From Thiomonas sp. (GTDB lineage Bacteria; Pseudomonadota; Gammaproteobacteria; Burkholderiales; Burkholderiaceae_C), in contig DAICZP010000094.1 of the NCBI GenBank assembly GCA_027311065.1, positions 1 to 64,000 on the forward strand: a stretch of DNA of 64,000 nucleotides. Direction: 5' to 3'. Positions 43,542 through 51,439 of this stretch are shown here, in pieces (position 1 is the stretch's first letter; each line of letters begins with the position of its first letter). The notes under the pieces are model-generated. The model had not been told where the DNA came from. It was given only the letters and a program-made list of their open reading frames with translations, and did no database searches. The translations under genes were made by a program, and so were the position numbers.

Positions 43542-45929
43542 ATGAACAAGCAGTCCTTCCGACTGACCCTGATGTCCCAGGCTGTGTTGCTGGTCATCGC
43601 GTCGACCGCCCAGGCTCAGGCCGCTCCCACCGATCTGGGGTCGGTGCAAAGCAGCGCCAACGTCGGCGCACCGCAAAAGAACAAGCAATTCTCCAGCAAG
43701 GTCTACAACCGCAAACAGCTGAAGAACTCGACCCAGGCGGTCAAGGCTGTGACCAAGTCCGAGATCGACCTTTTCGGTCCGGATGGTGGCGGGATGCAGG
43801 CGCTCTCCATTCTGCCGAACGTGCGGATCACCAGCTACAACGCGAGCAGCGTGTCTTCGCGCTCGCAGATTTCGATGCGTGGCGTCAAGGTCGGCTACAA
43901 CTCGATTCCCGGCGATCTGGCAACCAATGCCATCACCGCTGAACTGGACGGCGTCCCTCTCAACAGTCTGGTCCAAGGGACCGGCTGGCACTCTCCCGAA
44001 GTGCCGATCGGCGCATTGATGCAAGGCATCAACGCTGTGCAAGGTCCGGGCAACGCGCGCGAGCGTTGGTACAACAGTCTGGGCGGCACGATCAATTTCA
44101 TTCCGTTGCAGCCGAGCGCGCACGCGCACACCAAGGTCGACTTGTCGTACGGCAGCTTCCATACCGGTGTCGAGTCCGTGGTGCACCAGACGGGCGATCA
44201 CAATGGATGGTCTTCCGTCTTCGGCGTTGCCAATGCCAACAGCCACGCGATTCGCGATGGTGTCAGCAATCTGCCATCCCATACCTTGCAGGCATACGCC
44301 AAGACCCGGAAATCCTTGCAGAACGGGTCGCTGAGCTTCGGTGCCTACGCGGTGCAGAACGACGAGCACCGGCCGAATATGATCCCGATCAGCGGCGCCG
44401 CGGCCACTGCCAGTGGCATCGGCATGAACGGCACCGACGGTCAAGGCAACGCGATCGGTCCGATCTACAGCCAGCAGACCAGCGGCTTCTATTCGACCCT
44501 GCCGGCCACGGTATGGCAGAAGCACAACTATGTGGTCGACTATATGTACTGGGGTCGTCTGCGCCTGAATCTGGCGCCGGACCTGAAGATGTCGAACACC
44601 GCATGGATCCGCAACGGCAACATCAATCACTACCGGCAGAACTACTACCTGACCGGCGGCGCGAATGGCGAGTACTACATCGAGCATTCGCTGACATTTG
44701 GTGATCGCCTGGCCTTCGATCAAACCATCAACCCATGGAACAAGCTGAGCTACGGCGGGTACTTCATCAATTCCCGCTCGACCAACCAGTACATCGGTTA
44801 CACCCCGCGCCCCGGCATCGGTCTGGAAGGCAATGGCCTCACTGCGGCTGACATCAACACAGGTGGCAACAGTGTTTCGCTGAACACGACGACCAACCAG
44901 TACTGGGCAGCGTTCCTGCAGGACACCGTCACCCCCACCACCGGTCTGACGATTGTTCCCGGGGTCCGTTTTGTCAATTTCGAGACCAACTTCTCCAACG
45001 GCAGCCTGGGAGAGACAACCGCACTCGGCGTGGCCTCGACCGCCGGTGATCCAAGTCCTGACGTTTCAACCAGTTTTCACAAGGTTGAGCCCTCGCTCAG
45101 TGCCAATCTTGCGATCAACCCCGAGTTGAGCGCGTTTGGCAGCTACGGTATCGCGTATCACAACCCAAGCGAGAGCAATTACGATACCGGTAGCGCGGTG
45201 GCGCCGAACCTGGCCCTGCTGCAGCTGGTCAAAGCAAAAACCTATGACATGGGTCTGCGCTACGACGGCAAGGAGTGGGCAGGCTTGCGCGACGTCTACG
45301 CCAGCATCGACGTGTTCCGCACGCAGCTGACGAACCAGACCATCAGGTACAGCAACCCCAACAACCCGAATCAAACCATCTTCGGAGGTGGTTCGGCCAC
45401 TCTGACGGGGGCTGATCTGCAGTTGCGCGCGAATGTGAATCGCCAGTGGCTGGGGTTCGCCAACGTGGGCTGGTTGACCAGCAACTGGGACTCGTATGTG
45501 AACTTCAGTTCAGGCCAGAGCTTCAACGGCATGCCGGTCTCGAACGCGCCCAAGCTCACCGCCAACTTCGGGGTCACGTACCGCTATTTCCGTCCCGATG
45601 GCGTCATCGACACCACGCTGTGGGACCAGTACAACGGCGCCTCCTACCTCTATGACAACACTGTAGGCGGACCGTCGACCCAGCAGAATCCGAGCTACAA
45701 CCTGTTGAACCTGAAGGTCAAGTACAGCAGCGCCGGGCTCGCACACATGATTCCGGGTGCACAGGTTGCCACTGTCAGCCTCAGCGTGATGAATCTGCTG
45801 AACAAGCAGTACAACTCGACGGAGTACATTTCCAAGGGTGGCTATTTCCAGACACCCAACGGTGGCTACATCATCGCAAACCCGGGTGCACCGCGCGCGG
45901 TCTTTTTGTCAGCATCCCTCAGCTTCTGA
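43542..45929 (+). CDS. TonB-dependent outer-membrane receptor
   Basis: 795 aa; signal peptide, plug-like segment, beta-barrel pattern, C-terminal aromatic FLSASLSF. Confidence 0.87.
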   Translation: MNKQSFRLTLMSQAVLLVIASTAQAQAAPTDLGSVQSSANVGAPQKNKQFSSKVYNRKQLKNSTQAVKAVTKSEIDLFGPDGGGMQALSILPNVRITSYNASSVSSRSQISMRGVKVGYNSIPGDLATNAITAELDGVPLNSLVQGTGWHSPEVPIGALMQGINAVQGPGNARERWYNSLGGTINFIPLQPSAHAHTKVDLSYGSFHTGVESVVHQTGDHNGWSSVFGVANANSHAIRDGVSNLPSHTLQAYAKTRKSLQNGSLSFGAYAVQNDEHRPNMIPISGAAATASGIGMNGTDGQGNAIGPIYSQQTSGFYSTLPATVWQKHNYVVDYMYWGRLRLNLAPDLKMSNTAWIRNGNINHYRQNYYLTGGANGEYYIEHSLTFGDRLAFDQTINPWNKLSYGGYFINSRSTNQYIGYTPRPGIGLEGNGLTAADINTGGNSVSLNTTTNQYWAAFLQDTVTPTTGLTIVPGVRFVNFETNFSNGSLGETTALGVASTAGDPSPDVSTSFHKVEPSLSANLAINPELSAFGSYGIAYHNPSESNYDTGSAVAPNLALLQLVKAKTYDMGLRYDGKEWAGLRDVYASIDVFRTQLTNQTIRYSNPNNPNQTIFGGGSATLTGADLQLRANVNRQWLGFANVGWLTSNWDSYVNFSSGQSFNGMPVSNAPKLTANFGVTYRYFRPDGVIDTTLWDQYNGASYLYDNTVGGPSTQQNPSYNLLNLKVKYSSAGLAHMIPGAQVATVSLSVMNLLNKQYNSTEYISKGGYFQTPNGGYIIANPGAPRAVFLSASLSF

Positions 45930-45932
45930 CCT

Positions 45933-45966
45933 CGATACGGTCGGCCATGCGTGGCCGACCGTATCG
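45933..45966 (+). terminator. Strong hairpin after receptor gene
   Basis: CGATACGGTCGGCCA-TGCG-TGGCCGACCGTATCG, 15-bp perfect arms. Confidence 0.7.
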
Positions 45967-46027
45967 ATGGTATCGGGACCTTCGTAACCTTTTTTCAACG
46001 CACAAGCTCGTCGTTTTCTGGACACCT

Positions 46028-46438
46028 ATGAAATTCAAATCCCTCACCACCGCCGCGATGTTTGCGCTGTCTGCCACCATGACGCTGTGGTCGGCCCCGG
46101 CGGCCTTCGCGGCCGGCACGGATGCGCAGCAGATTGCCCTCGGCCACAAGCTCTACAACGCGCACTGCGCCTCCTGCCATCGTGCTGATGGGCACGGCGG
46201 TGTCCATTTCGCGCACGCGGTGTCGGCTGACTTGCAGGCCCCAGGGCTCGAGCACACCTACCATGAGAACGACGCGCTGATTCTGCGCGCCATTTTGCAA
46301 GCCAGGGACGAGGATGGTGATCGTCTCGATGCGCCGATGCCGAAATGGGAGGGTCGCCTCAGCCAGCCGCAGGCGGAGGCCATCGTCGCGTATCTGCACA
46401 CCTTGCACGCGCACCACGGGCACGCAGCAAAGCGCTGA
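46028..46438 (+). CDS. Monoheme c-type cytochrome
   Basis: Signal peptide; CASCH heme motif; C-terminal LSQPQAEAIVAYLHTLHAHHGHA. Confidence 0.87.
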   Translation: MKFKSLTTAAMFALSATMTLWSAPAAFAAGTDAQQIALGHKLYNAHCASCHRADGHGGVHFAHAVSADLQAPGLEHTYHENDALILRAILQARDEDGDRLDAPMPKWEGRLSQPQAEAIVAYLHTLHAHHGHAAKR

Positions 46439-46453
46439 ATCGCTGGCGGTTGC

Positions 46454-46500
46454 GTCTGAATGAACAAAGCCCGCCATCGGCGGGCTTTGTTCATTCAGAC
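46454..46500. terminator. Long bidirectional inverted repeat/terminator
   Basis: GTCTGAATGAACAAAGCCCGCC-ATC-GGCGGGCTTTGTTCATTCAGAC, 22-bp perfect arms. Confidence 0.78.
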
Positions 46501-46638
46501 AAGCGGTGGTCGCACTGCCGGCCTTCCCCGCGCCAAACCAGCCGTAGGCAAGGCGGTTTCGCTTCTAGCCAGAGCGATCTTGCTCTGATACACTTCGATG
46601 CTTTGCCGGATTGTCGACAGGCGAGGCGGCGAAAAATT

Positions 46639-46715
46639 CGGGGTGTAGCTTAGCCTGGTAGAGCGCTACGTTCGGGACGTAGAGGCCGGAGGTTCGAATC
46701 CTCTCACCCCGACCA
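46639..46715 (+). tRNA. tRNA-Pro (CGG anticodon)
   Basis: CGGGGTG/CACCCCG acceptor, CTACG-TTCGGGA-CGTAG anticodon arm, GGTTCGAAT T-loop, CCA encoded. Confidence 0.96.
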
Positions 46716-46740
46716 GATTTCCCTGAGGAATCAGGAACTT

Positions 46741-46767
46741 ACGAAGCCCCGCTTGTCGGGGCTTCGT
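46741..46767 (+). terminator. tRNA terminator hairpin
   Basis: ACGAAGCCCCG-CTTGT-CGGGGCTTCGT then CGTTT. Confidence 0.75.
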
Positions 46768-47418
46768 CGTTTCCGAGACCTTTAGTGGCAAATTGGTGGC
46801 AGATTTGCGGTCGTGGCCTCGCCGTAAACTCAAGGCGTACGTCGCCGAGCTCAAGGAACAGGACTTCAAGCCGAAGCTCAGTCGTACCAACGACAGCTAC
46901 GCCATACGGATTCGTTCCGTAGGTACCCGCAAACAATGTCTGTACGCGTCGAGCGGGGCCGAAGCCCTTCCAGGAGGCAAGCCGATGGCCCCGACTGATT
47001 GCTCGTTAAGGTTGTTCGCGCCCAGGTTCCTGGTCGATGCGTGATGGGGCGCGTAGCGATGCTGTCCAGACAATTTTCTGCAGCCTGATGGTGACGCAGA
47101 AAAGCGGCCGCTCGGAGCCGCGCAGCGCGTCATGGCGCAGCCAATTGGCCTGGAATTTCACGACGAGCTGGGGCGCTTGGGGTGCCGTCACCGGCGGTGG
47201 CGTTGTCGATGATCAAGGCGCTGTTGCCCGGCACGGCCGAGACCCCTGTCGTCGTTCAGGTCGCGAGCGCCATGAACTTCTCTGCAGAGGTACAGCGCTT
47301 AGCTGGCTGCTTGTGGCCTTCGCACCCGTACACCGTGACGGCGTATTGCCTCAGGCACCAATGGGGGCGGATGCCAAACCTCGACGAACCAGAGTCCGCT
47401 AGCTGATCCGACAGGGCC

Positions 47419-47490
47419 AATTGGGGTAAACATCGAGTTATTGGGGCAATGAAGATCCAAAATACCCCAATTCGCAGTAGTATTACCCCA
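47419..47490. promoter_or_regulatory. Four-copy TTGGGG(T/C)A operator-like array upstream of fic
   Basis: Two copies on + (GGGG at 47423, 47443) and two on - (CCCC at 47465, 47486), about 20-22 bp apart. Confidence 0.6.
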
Positions 47491-47515
47491 TTTTTCCTCG
47501 TCGGGATGCTGCCGC

Positions 47516-48577
47516 ATGCAATCACTCTTGCAAGACTACCTCGTCAAGCTGCGCTTCGACGCGCAGCAGCTGGCGACGTTGCGCGCCCTGGGTGAGTACA
47601 GGGGCAAGCAGCAGCTCTTCGTGGCGCAATCGCCGGAGGTCCTGAGCGACCTGCGACAAGTGGCAGTGGTCGAGTCCACCGAGTCGTCGAACCGCCTGGA
47701 AGGCGTGGTCGTCGCCGCGCACCGGCTCAAATCACTGGTGCTCAAGAATGCCACGCCGCAAAGCCGTTCCGAGCAAGAGGTGGCAGGCTACCGCGATGCC
47801 CTCGGTCTGATCCATGAGAGCGGCGAGCAGATGCCGTTTTCCGAAGGCACGGTCTTGCAGCTGCACGGCATGCTGTACCGCTACATGCCCCAACCAGGCG
47901 GGCACTGGAAGGCCACCAGCAACGACATCGTCGAGCGCCACCCCGATGGCAGCTCACGCATCCGCTTTCGTCCGGTTGCCGCGCACCTAACGCCCATCGC
48001 GATGGCTGACCTGATCGCGCGCTACCGCTTGGCCCTGGACCAGCACTTGGCAGACCCCTTGGTGCTGGTGTCGCTGGCCATCCTCGACTTCCTTTGCATC
48101 CACCCATTCCCGGATGGCAACGGCCGCATGGCACGACTGCTGACCCTGCAGTTGCTCTACCACTTCGACTACGCGGTGGGCCGCTTCATCAGCCTGGAGC
48201 GCATCTTCGAAGAGTCGAAGGAGAGCTACTACGAAACGCTGGAAGCCAGCTCCCAGGGCTGGCACGAAGCTGCACACAACATCGCCCCGTGGCTCGACTA
48301 CTTCTGGGGTGCCCTGTTGCGCGCCTACAAGGAATTTGAAGAGCGCGTGGGCACCATCGAACGCGGCCGGGGCGCCAAGGGTGACCGCGTTCGCTCTGAG
48401 ATTCTCAAACGCCAACTGCCCTTCTCGATATCGGAGATCGAGGAAGCCTGCCCCGGCATCAGCCGCGACATGGTGCGCGTGATCCTGCGCGCCATGAAGG
48501 CCGAGGGGGTGATTGCCCCAACAGGAAAGGGACGCGGCGCGAAATGGTCGCAAGTCAAGGCGGAGGGGAAAACCTGA
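47516..48577 (+). CDS. Fic family protein (class II inhibitory motif) with C-terminal winged-helix-like region
   Basis: HPFPDGNGRMAR Fic motif; SSNRLEG inhibitory motif; C-terminal FSISEIEEACPGISRDMVRVILRAMKAEGVIAPTGKGRGAKW. Confidence 0.95.
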   Translation: MQSLLQDYLVKLRFDAQQLATLRALGEYRGKQQLFVAQSPEVLSDLRQVAVVESTESSNRLEGVVVAAHRLKSLVLKNATPQSRSEQEVAGYRDALGLIHESGEQMPFSEGTVLQLHGMLYRYMPQPGGHWKATSNDIVERHPDGSSRIRFRPVAAHLTPIAMADLIARYRLALDQHLADPLVLVSLAILDFLCIHPFPDGNGRMARLLTLQLLYHFDYAVGRFISLERIFEESKESYYETLEASSQGWHEAAHNIAPWLDYFWGALLRAYKEFEERVGTIERGRGAKGDRVRSEILKRQLPFSISEIEEACPGISRDMVRVILRAMKAEGVIAPTGKGRGAKWSQVKAEGKT

Positions 48578-48639
48578 TGCAGGTTGAGGCAATCCTCTCA
48601 CATCGAGCAGGAACTGTTGGTGTTTCTGCTGACGCGAGA

Positions 48640-48915
48640 TCAAACCCTCCGCGCCAACGGCCCGAGTGCTGCACGCTCCAGGGCGGCCAGTTTGCACTCA
48701 AACCGCGCCGAACCGATTTTGGAGCGCTCGATGACGCCGGCGCGAACGGCGCTCGCGTAGTACGCGCGCATCGCATCAAACGGCGCGCGCAGCAGCGTCC
48801 TGACGGCCAAAGCGAGGTTGAAGACGGCGGCGGTGTCGGGGCTTGTTGCTGCATCGTCGTGCGGTGGCGTGCAAAACACGCAAGCAGGGTCCCGGCTGTG
48901 GCCGGTGGTCACCAC
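48640..48915 (-). CDS. Hypothetical 91-aa protein, overlapping the upstream DUF3563-like gene
   Basis: ORF start overlaps the 3' end of the DUF3563-like ORF on the same strand. Confidence 0.45.
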   Translation of the reverse strand: MVTTGHSRDPACVFCTPPHDDAATSPDTAAVFNLALAVRTLLRAPFDAMRAYYASAVRAGVIERSKIGSARFECKLAALERAALGPLARRV

Positions 48916-49115
48916 ATCGGCCTCCAGGCTGTAGCGCCTCGCACGGTCGCTCTCGGCAGAAACGGCGCGCGCTGGAGATCGCCGTTCTCGAGTTCGTGTT
49001 GCCGACGCTCGAGGTCTGCCGCATCGACAGACTGCGCCAGATAGCGCTCGTTGCGTTCCAGTTGTGACGCAAGACCTGGAAAAACCTTGTGCAGAAATTG
49101 TTTGACGGTGCGCAT
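48909..49115 (-). CDS. DUF3563-like small protein
   Basis: RKxFLH...ERYLAQSVDAADLERRQHELE, paralogous to the 49370 ORF. Confidence 0.68.
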   Translation of the reverse strand: MRTVKQFLHKVFPGLASQLERNERYLAQSVDAADLERRQHELENGDLQRAPFLPRATVRGATAWRPMW

Positions 49116-49149
49116 GGTGGATCTCCCTGCTGGGAAGCCTCTTCGTGAT

Positions 49150-49165
49150 TTAGGGTTAACCCTAA
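49150..49165. promoter_or_regulatory. Palindromic operator-like site, copy 1
   Basis: TTAGGGTTAACCCTAA, perfect 16-bp palindrome, 35 bp upstream of minus-strand start. Confidence 0.72.
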
Positions 49166-49297
49166 TTTAGCAGCTTCTCAGCAACCGCGAAAAGCCCACA
49201 CCGTTCGTGTTGCTATGCAGCAATGCCTCTGTCTGCGATCTGACCACGCTGGCAGCGATACCCAGGCTGATTTGTTGCACGTCCTGGCAACATGACC

Positions 49298-49326
49298 TTG
49301 AATTTCGCGTCAATCGGGCCTAGATT
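49298..49326 (+). promoter_or_regulatory. Sigma70-like promoter
   Basis: TTGAAT-17 bp-TAGATT, -10 running into the palindrome. Confidence 0.6.
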
Positions 49327-49342
49327 AGGGTTAACCCTAATC
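49323..49342. promoter_or_regulatory. Palindromic operator-like site, copy 2
   Basis: GATTAGGGTTAACCCTAATC, perfect 20-bp palindrome. Confidence 0.75.
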
Positions 49343-49369
49343 ACTGGCTCCCCTTCGGGGAGAATGATC

Positions 49370-49573
49370 ATGCAAGCTTTCCGGAAGTTTCTTCACGCTC
49401 TCCTCGACATCGATGCGCAGCAGCGTCTTGACGAAGACTATCTGGCCCATTCAACCGATATTGCGGACCTCGAGCGCCGCATGCTCGACTTGGAAATGGA
49501 CCATCATGGTGCATTTTCACCGCAGTTCGACGCCCACGACGCGATTGCCGATCACGGCCGTCCTCGCTGGTAA
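49370..49573 (+). CDS. DUF3563-like small protein (start 49364 or 49370)
   Basis: MQAFRKFLHALLDIDAQQRLDEDYLAHSTDIADLERRMLDLEMD. Confidence 0.72.
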   Translation: MQAFRKFLHALLDIDAQQRLDEDYLAHSTDIADLERRMLDLEMDHHGAFSPQFDAHDAIADHGRPRW

Positions 49574-49605
49574 AACCAGCCGCCACCGCATGCGGTGGCA
49601 ACTGG

Positions 49606-50046
49606 TCATCGCGCCGGCCCGCGGTCGCGGGTGGCACGTCGACGTACGCAATCGACGTAGGTATCACCGTCGGGAGCGAGGCCGCTGCGTTGCGCGGTCC
49701 AGAGCATCTGTCCCAGACATTCCATGATGGCGTGATGGGCTTCATGCACGTCCTCGTGTGCCGCCAGCAATGCGAACGCCTGGCGGATGCCCGGAGGTTG
49801 ATCAATGGACACCTGTTCATGGATCGAGAGGTGCATCGACAGGTGGAGGAAGGGGTTGCTGCGCCCCTGCTCGACACCGTAGTCGTGCGCCAGTGCGTCG
49901 GGCGCCGAGATCTCGTCGTGATACTCCGGATGCTGCCCGATCCAGTCCACGGCGACCAATTCCAGCGGTGTGAGGACGCCGCTGGCGCGCCGCGCCCAGG
50001 CATCGATGAAAAAGCGCCGGACTTCGTCCTTGCTTGGATTGAACAT
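49606..50046 (-). CDS. DUF1841 family protein
   Basis: MFNPSKDEVRRFFIDAW...LTPLELVAVDWIGQHPEYH...NPFLHLSMHLSIHEQVSIDQPPGIR. Confidence 0.9.
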   Translation of the reverse strand: MFNPSKDEVRRFFIDAWARRASGVLTPLELVAVDWIGQHPEYHDEISAPDALAHDYGVEQGRSNPFLHLSMHLSIHEQVSIDQPPGIRQAFALLAAHEDVHEAHHAIMECLGQMLWTAQRSGLAPDGDTYVDCVRRRATRDRGPAR

Positions 50047-50124
50047 AGGCTTGGATCCAGGAGAAACTGCGCGTATTGTGCCTTTGATGCAAGATCAGGG
50101 TGTCAAACGTTCCAGGAGCAAACA

Positions 50125-50718
50125 ATGGCCTCGTCCCTACCGGAATCCAGTCTCGAACAACTGTTCCTCGGTGCTCGCACGCACAACCGCTTTCGCCCTG
50201 ATCCGGTGCCCACCGCATTGCTGCACGCCGTGTACGAGTTGACGAAGTGGGGGCCGACGTCGGCCAACTGCTCGCCGGCGCGTTTGGTGTTTGTTACCTC
50301 CGCGGAGGCGAAAGCGCGCCTGGCGCCATGCATGAGCGAGGCCAACCGGGCCAAGACTGTCGCGGCTCCAGTGAATGTCATCATCGGCATGGATACAACG
50401 TTTTACGAGCGGCTGCCCGAGTTGTTCCCGCATCAGCCCGCCGCGCGCGGTTGGTTCGAGGGGCAGCCCGAGCTCATTGCCGCCACGGCGCTGCGCAACG
50501 CCAGTCTCCAGGGTGGTTACATGATCCTGGCAGCGCGCGCCCTCGGCCTCGACTGCGGTCCGATGAGCGGTTTCGACGCCGCGGCCGTGAACGCGGCGTT
50601 TTTTGCCGGCAGTAGCGTGCGCGCGAACTTCATCTGCAATCTCGGATGGGGTGACCCCTCCGGAGTCCACCCCCGCGGACCGCGGTTGAGTTTTGAGCAG
50701 GCTTGCGCCATCGTCTGA
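50125..50718 (+). CDS. Malonic semialdehyde reductase/RutE-like nitroreductase
   Basis: FLGARTHNRFRPDPV, LTKWGPTSANCSPARLVFV, GLDCGPMSGFD. Confidence 0.88.
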   Translation: MASSLPESSLEQLFLGARTHNRFRPDPVPTALLHAVYELTKWGPTSANCSPARLVFVTSAEAKARLAPCMSEANRAKTVAAPVNVIIGMDTTFYERLPELFPHQPAARGWFEGQPELIAATALRNASLQGGYMILAARALGLDCGPMSGFDAAAVNAAFFAGSSVRANFICNLGWGDPSGVHPRGPRLSFEQACAIV

Positions 50719-50809
50719 AGTTTGGCGCGCAAACCCGGCTTCCTGTCAGCGAGTTCGCTTAAAGTTGGCATTTGTGTGCGGGCCGGTGCCCGATGAAGGA
50801 GTTTGGCAG

Positions 50810-51430
50810 ATGCCAGTCGTTGTCGTTGCAAATCCCAAGGGAGGGGTTGGCAAATCCACTTTATCCACGCAATTGGCGGGGTATTGGGCCAATCAGGGGC
50901 ATCAGGTCATGCTGGGCGATGCCGACCGCCAGCAATCGTCGAAGCTCTGGTTATCGCTGCGGCCGGAGGCGGCGCCCGCCATCTCTACCTGGAGATTGGG
51001 ACCCGACTATATCGCCCGCCCACCCGAAGGGACGACACACGTCGTGATCTATACCCCCGCGGGTCTGCATGGATGGCGCTTCGATGATGTGCTGCGTCTG
51101 GCGGACCGTCTCCTTGTCCCGGTGCAGGCCTCAGTGTTCGACATCTACGCGGCGAAGGAATTCATTGACAAGATTGCTGACGACCGCAAGCTCAAAGGCC
51201 TTCGCATCGGTCTCGTTGGCATCCGGGTCGACGAACGCACACGCGCCGCGGAGCACCTGCGGGAGTTCTTTGCCCAGCTTCCATACCCGGTGCTCGGCAT
51301 GTTGCGGCAAACGACGGGTTATGCGCATATGGCCGCGCATGGGCTGACGCTGTGGGACCTCAGCCCGGGTCAGGCGGCGAAGGATCTGGCACAGTGGGAG
51401 GCCATTACCCGCTGGGCCGACGCCGACTGA
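50810..51430 (+). CDS. Orphan ParA/MinD-family ATPase
   Basis: PKGGVGKSTLSTQLAGYWA, LGDADRQQSS, VVIYTPAGLHGW. Confidence 0.9.
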   Translation: MPVVVVANPKGGVGKSTLSTQLAGYWANQGHQVMLGDADRQQSSKLWLSLRPEAAPAISTWRLGPDYIARPPEGTTHVVIYTPAGLHGWRFDDVLRLADRLLVPVQASVFDIYAAKEFIDKIADDRKLKGLRIGLVGIRVDERTRAAEHLREFFAQLPYPVLGMLRQTTGYAHMAAHGLTLWDLSPGQAAKDLAQWEAITRWADAD

Positions 51431-51439
51431 GTCATTCGG

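Noticed and set aside
46666-46890. 74-aa minus ORF ending in GVRGFEPPASTSRT
   Set aside because: Well-known artefact of translating the antisense of a tRNA gene.
46793-47044. 83-aa ORF after tRNA-Pro as an integrase remnant
   Set aside because: No tyrosine-recombinase motif visible; kept only as part of the decayed region.
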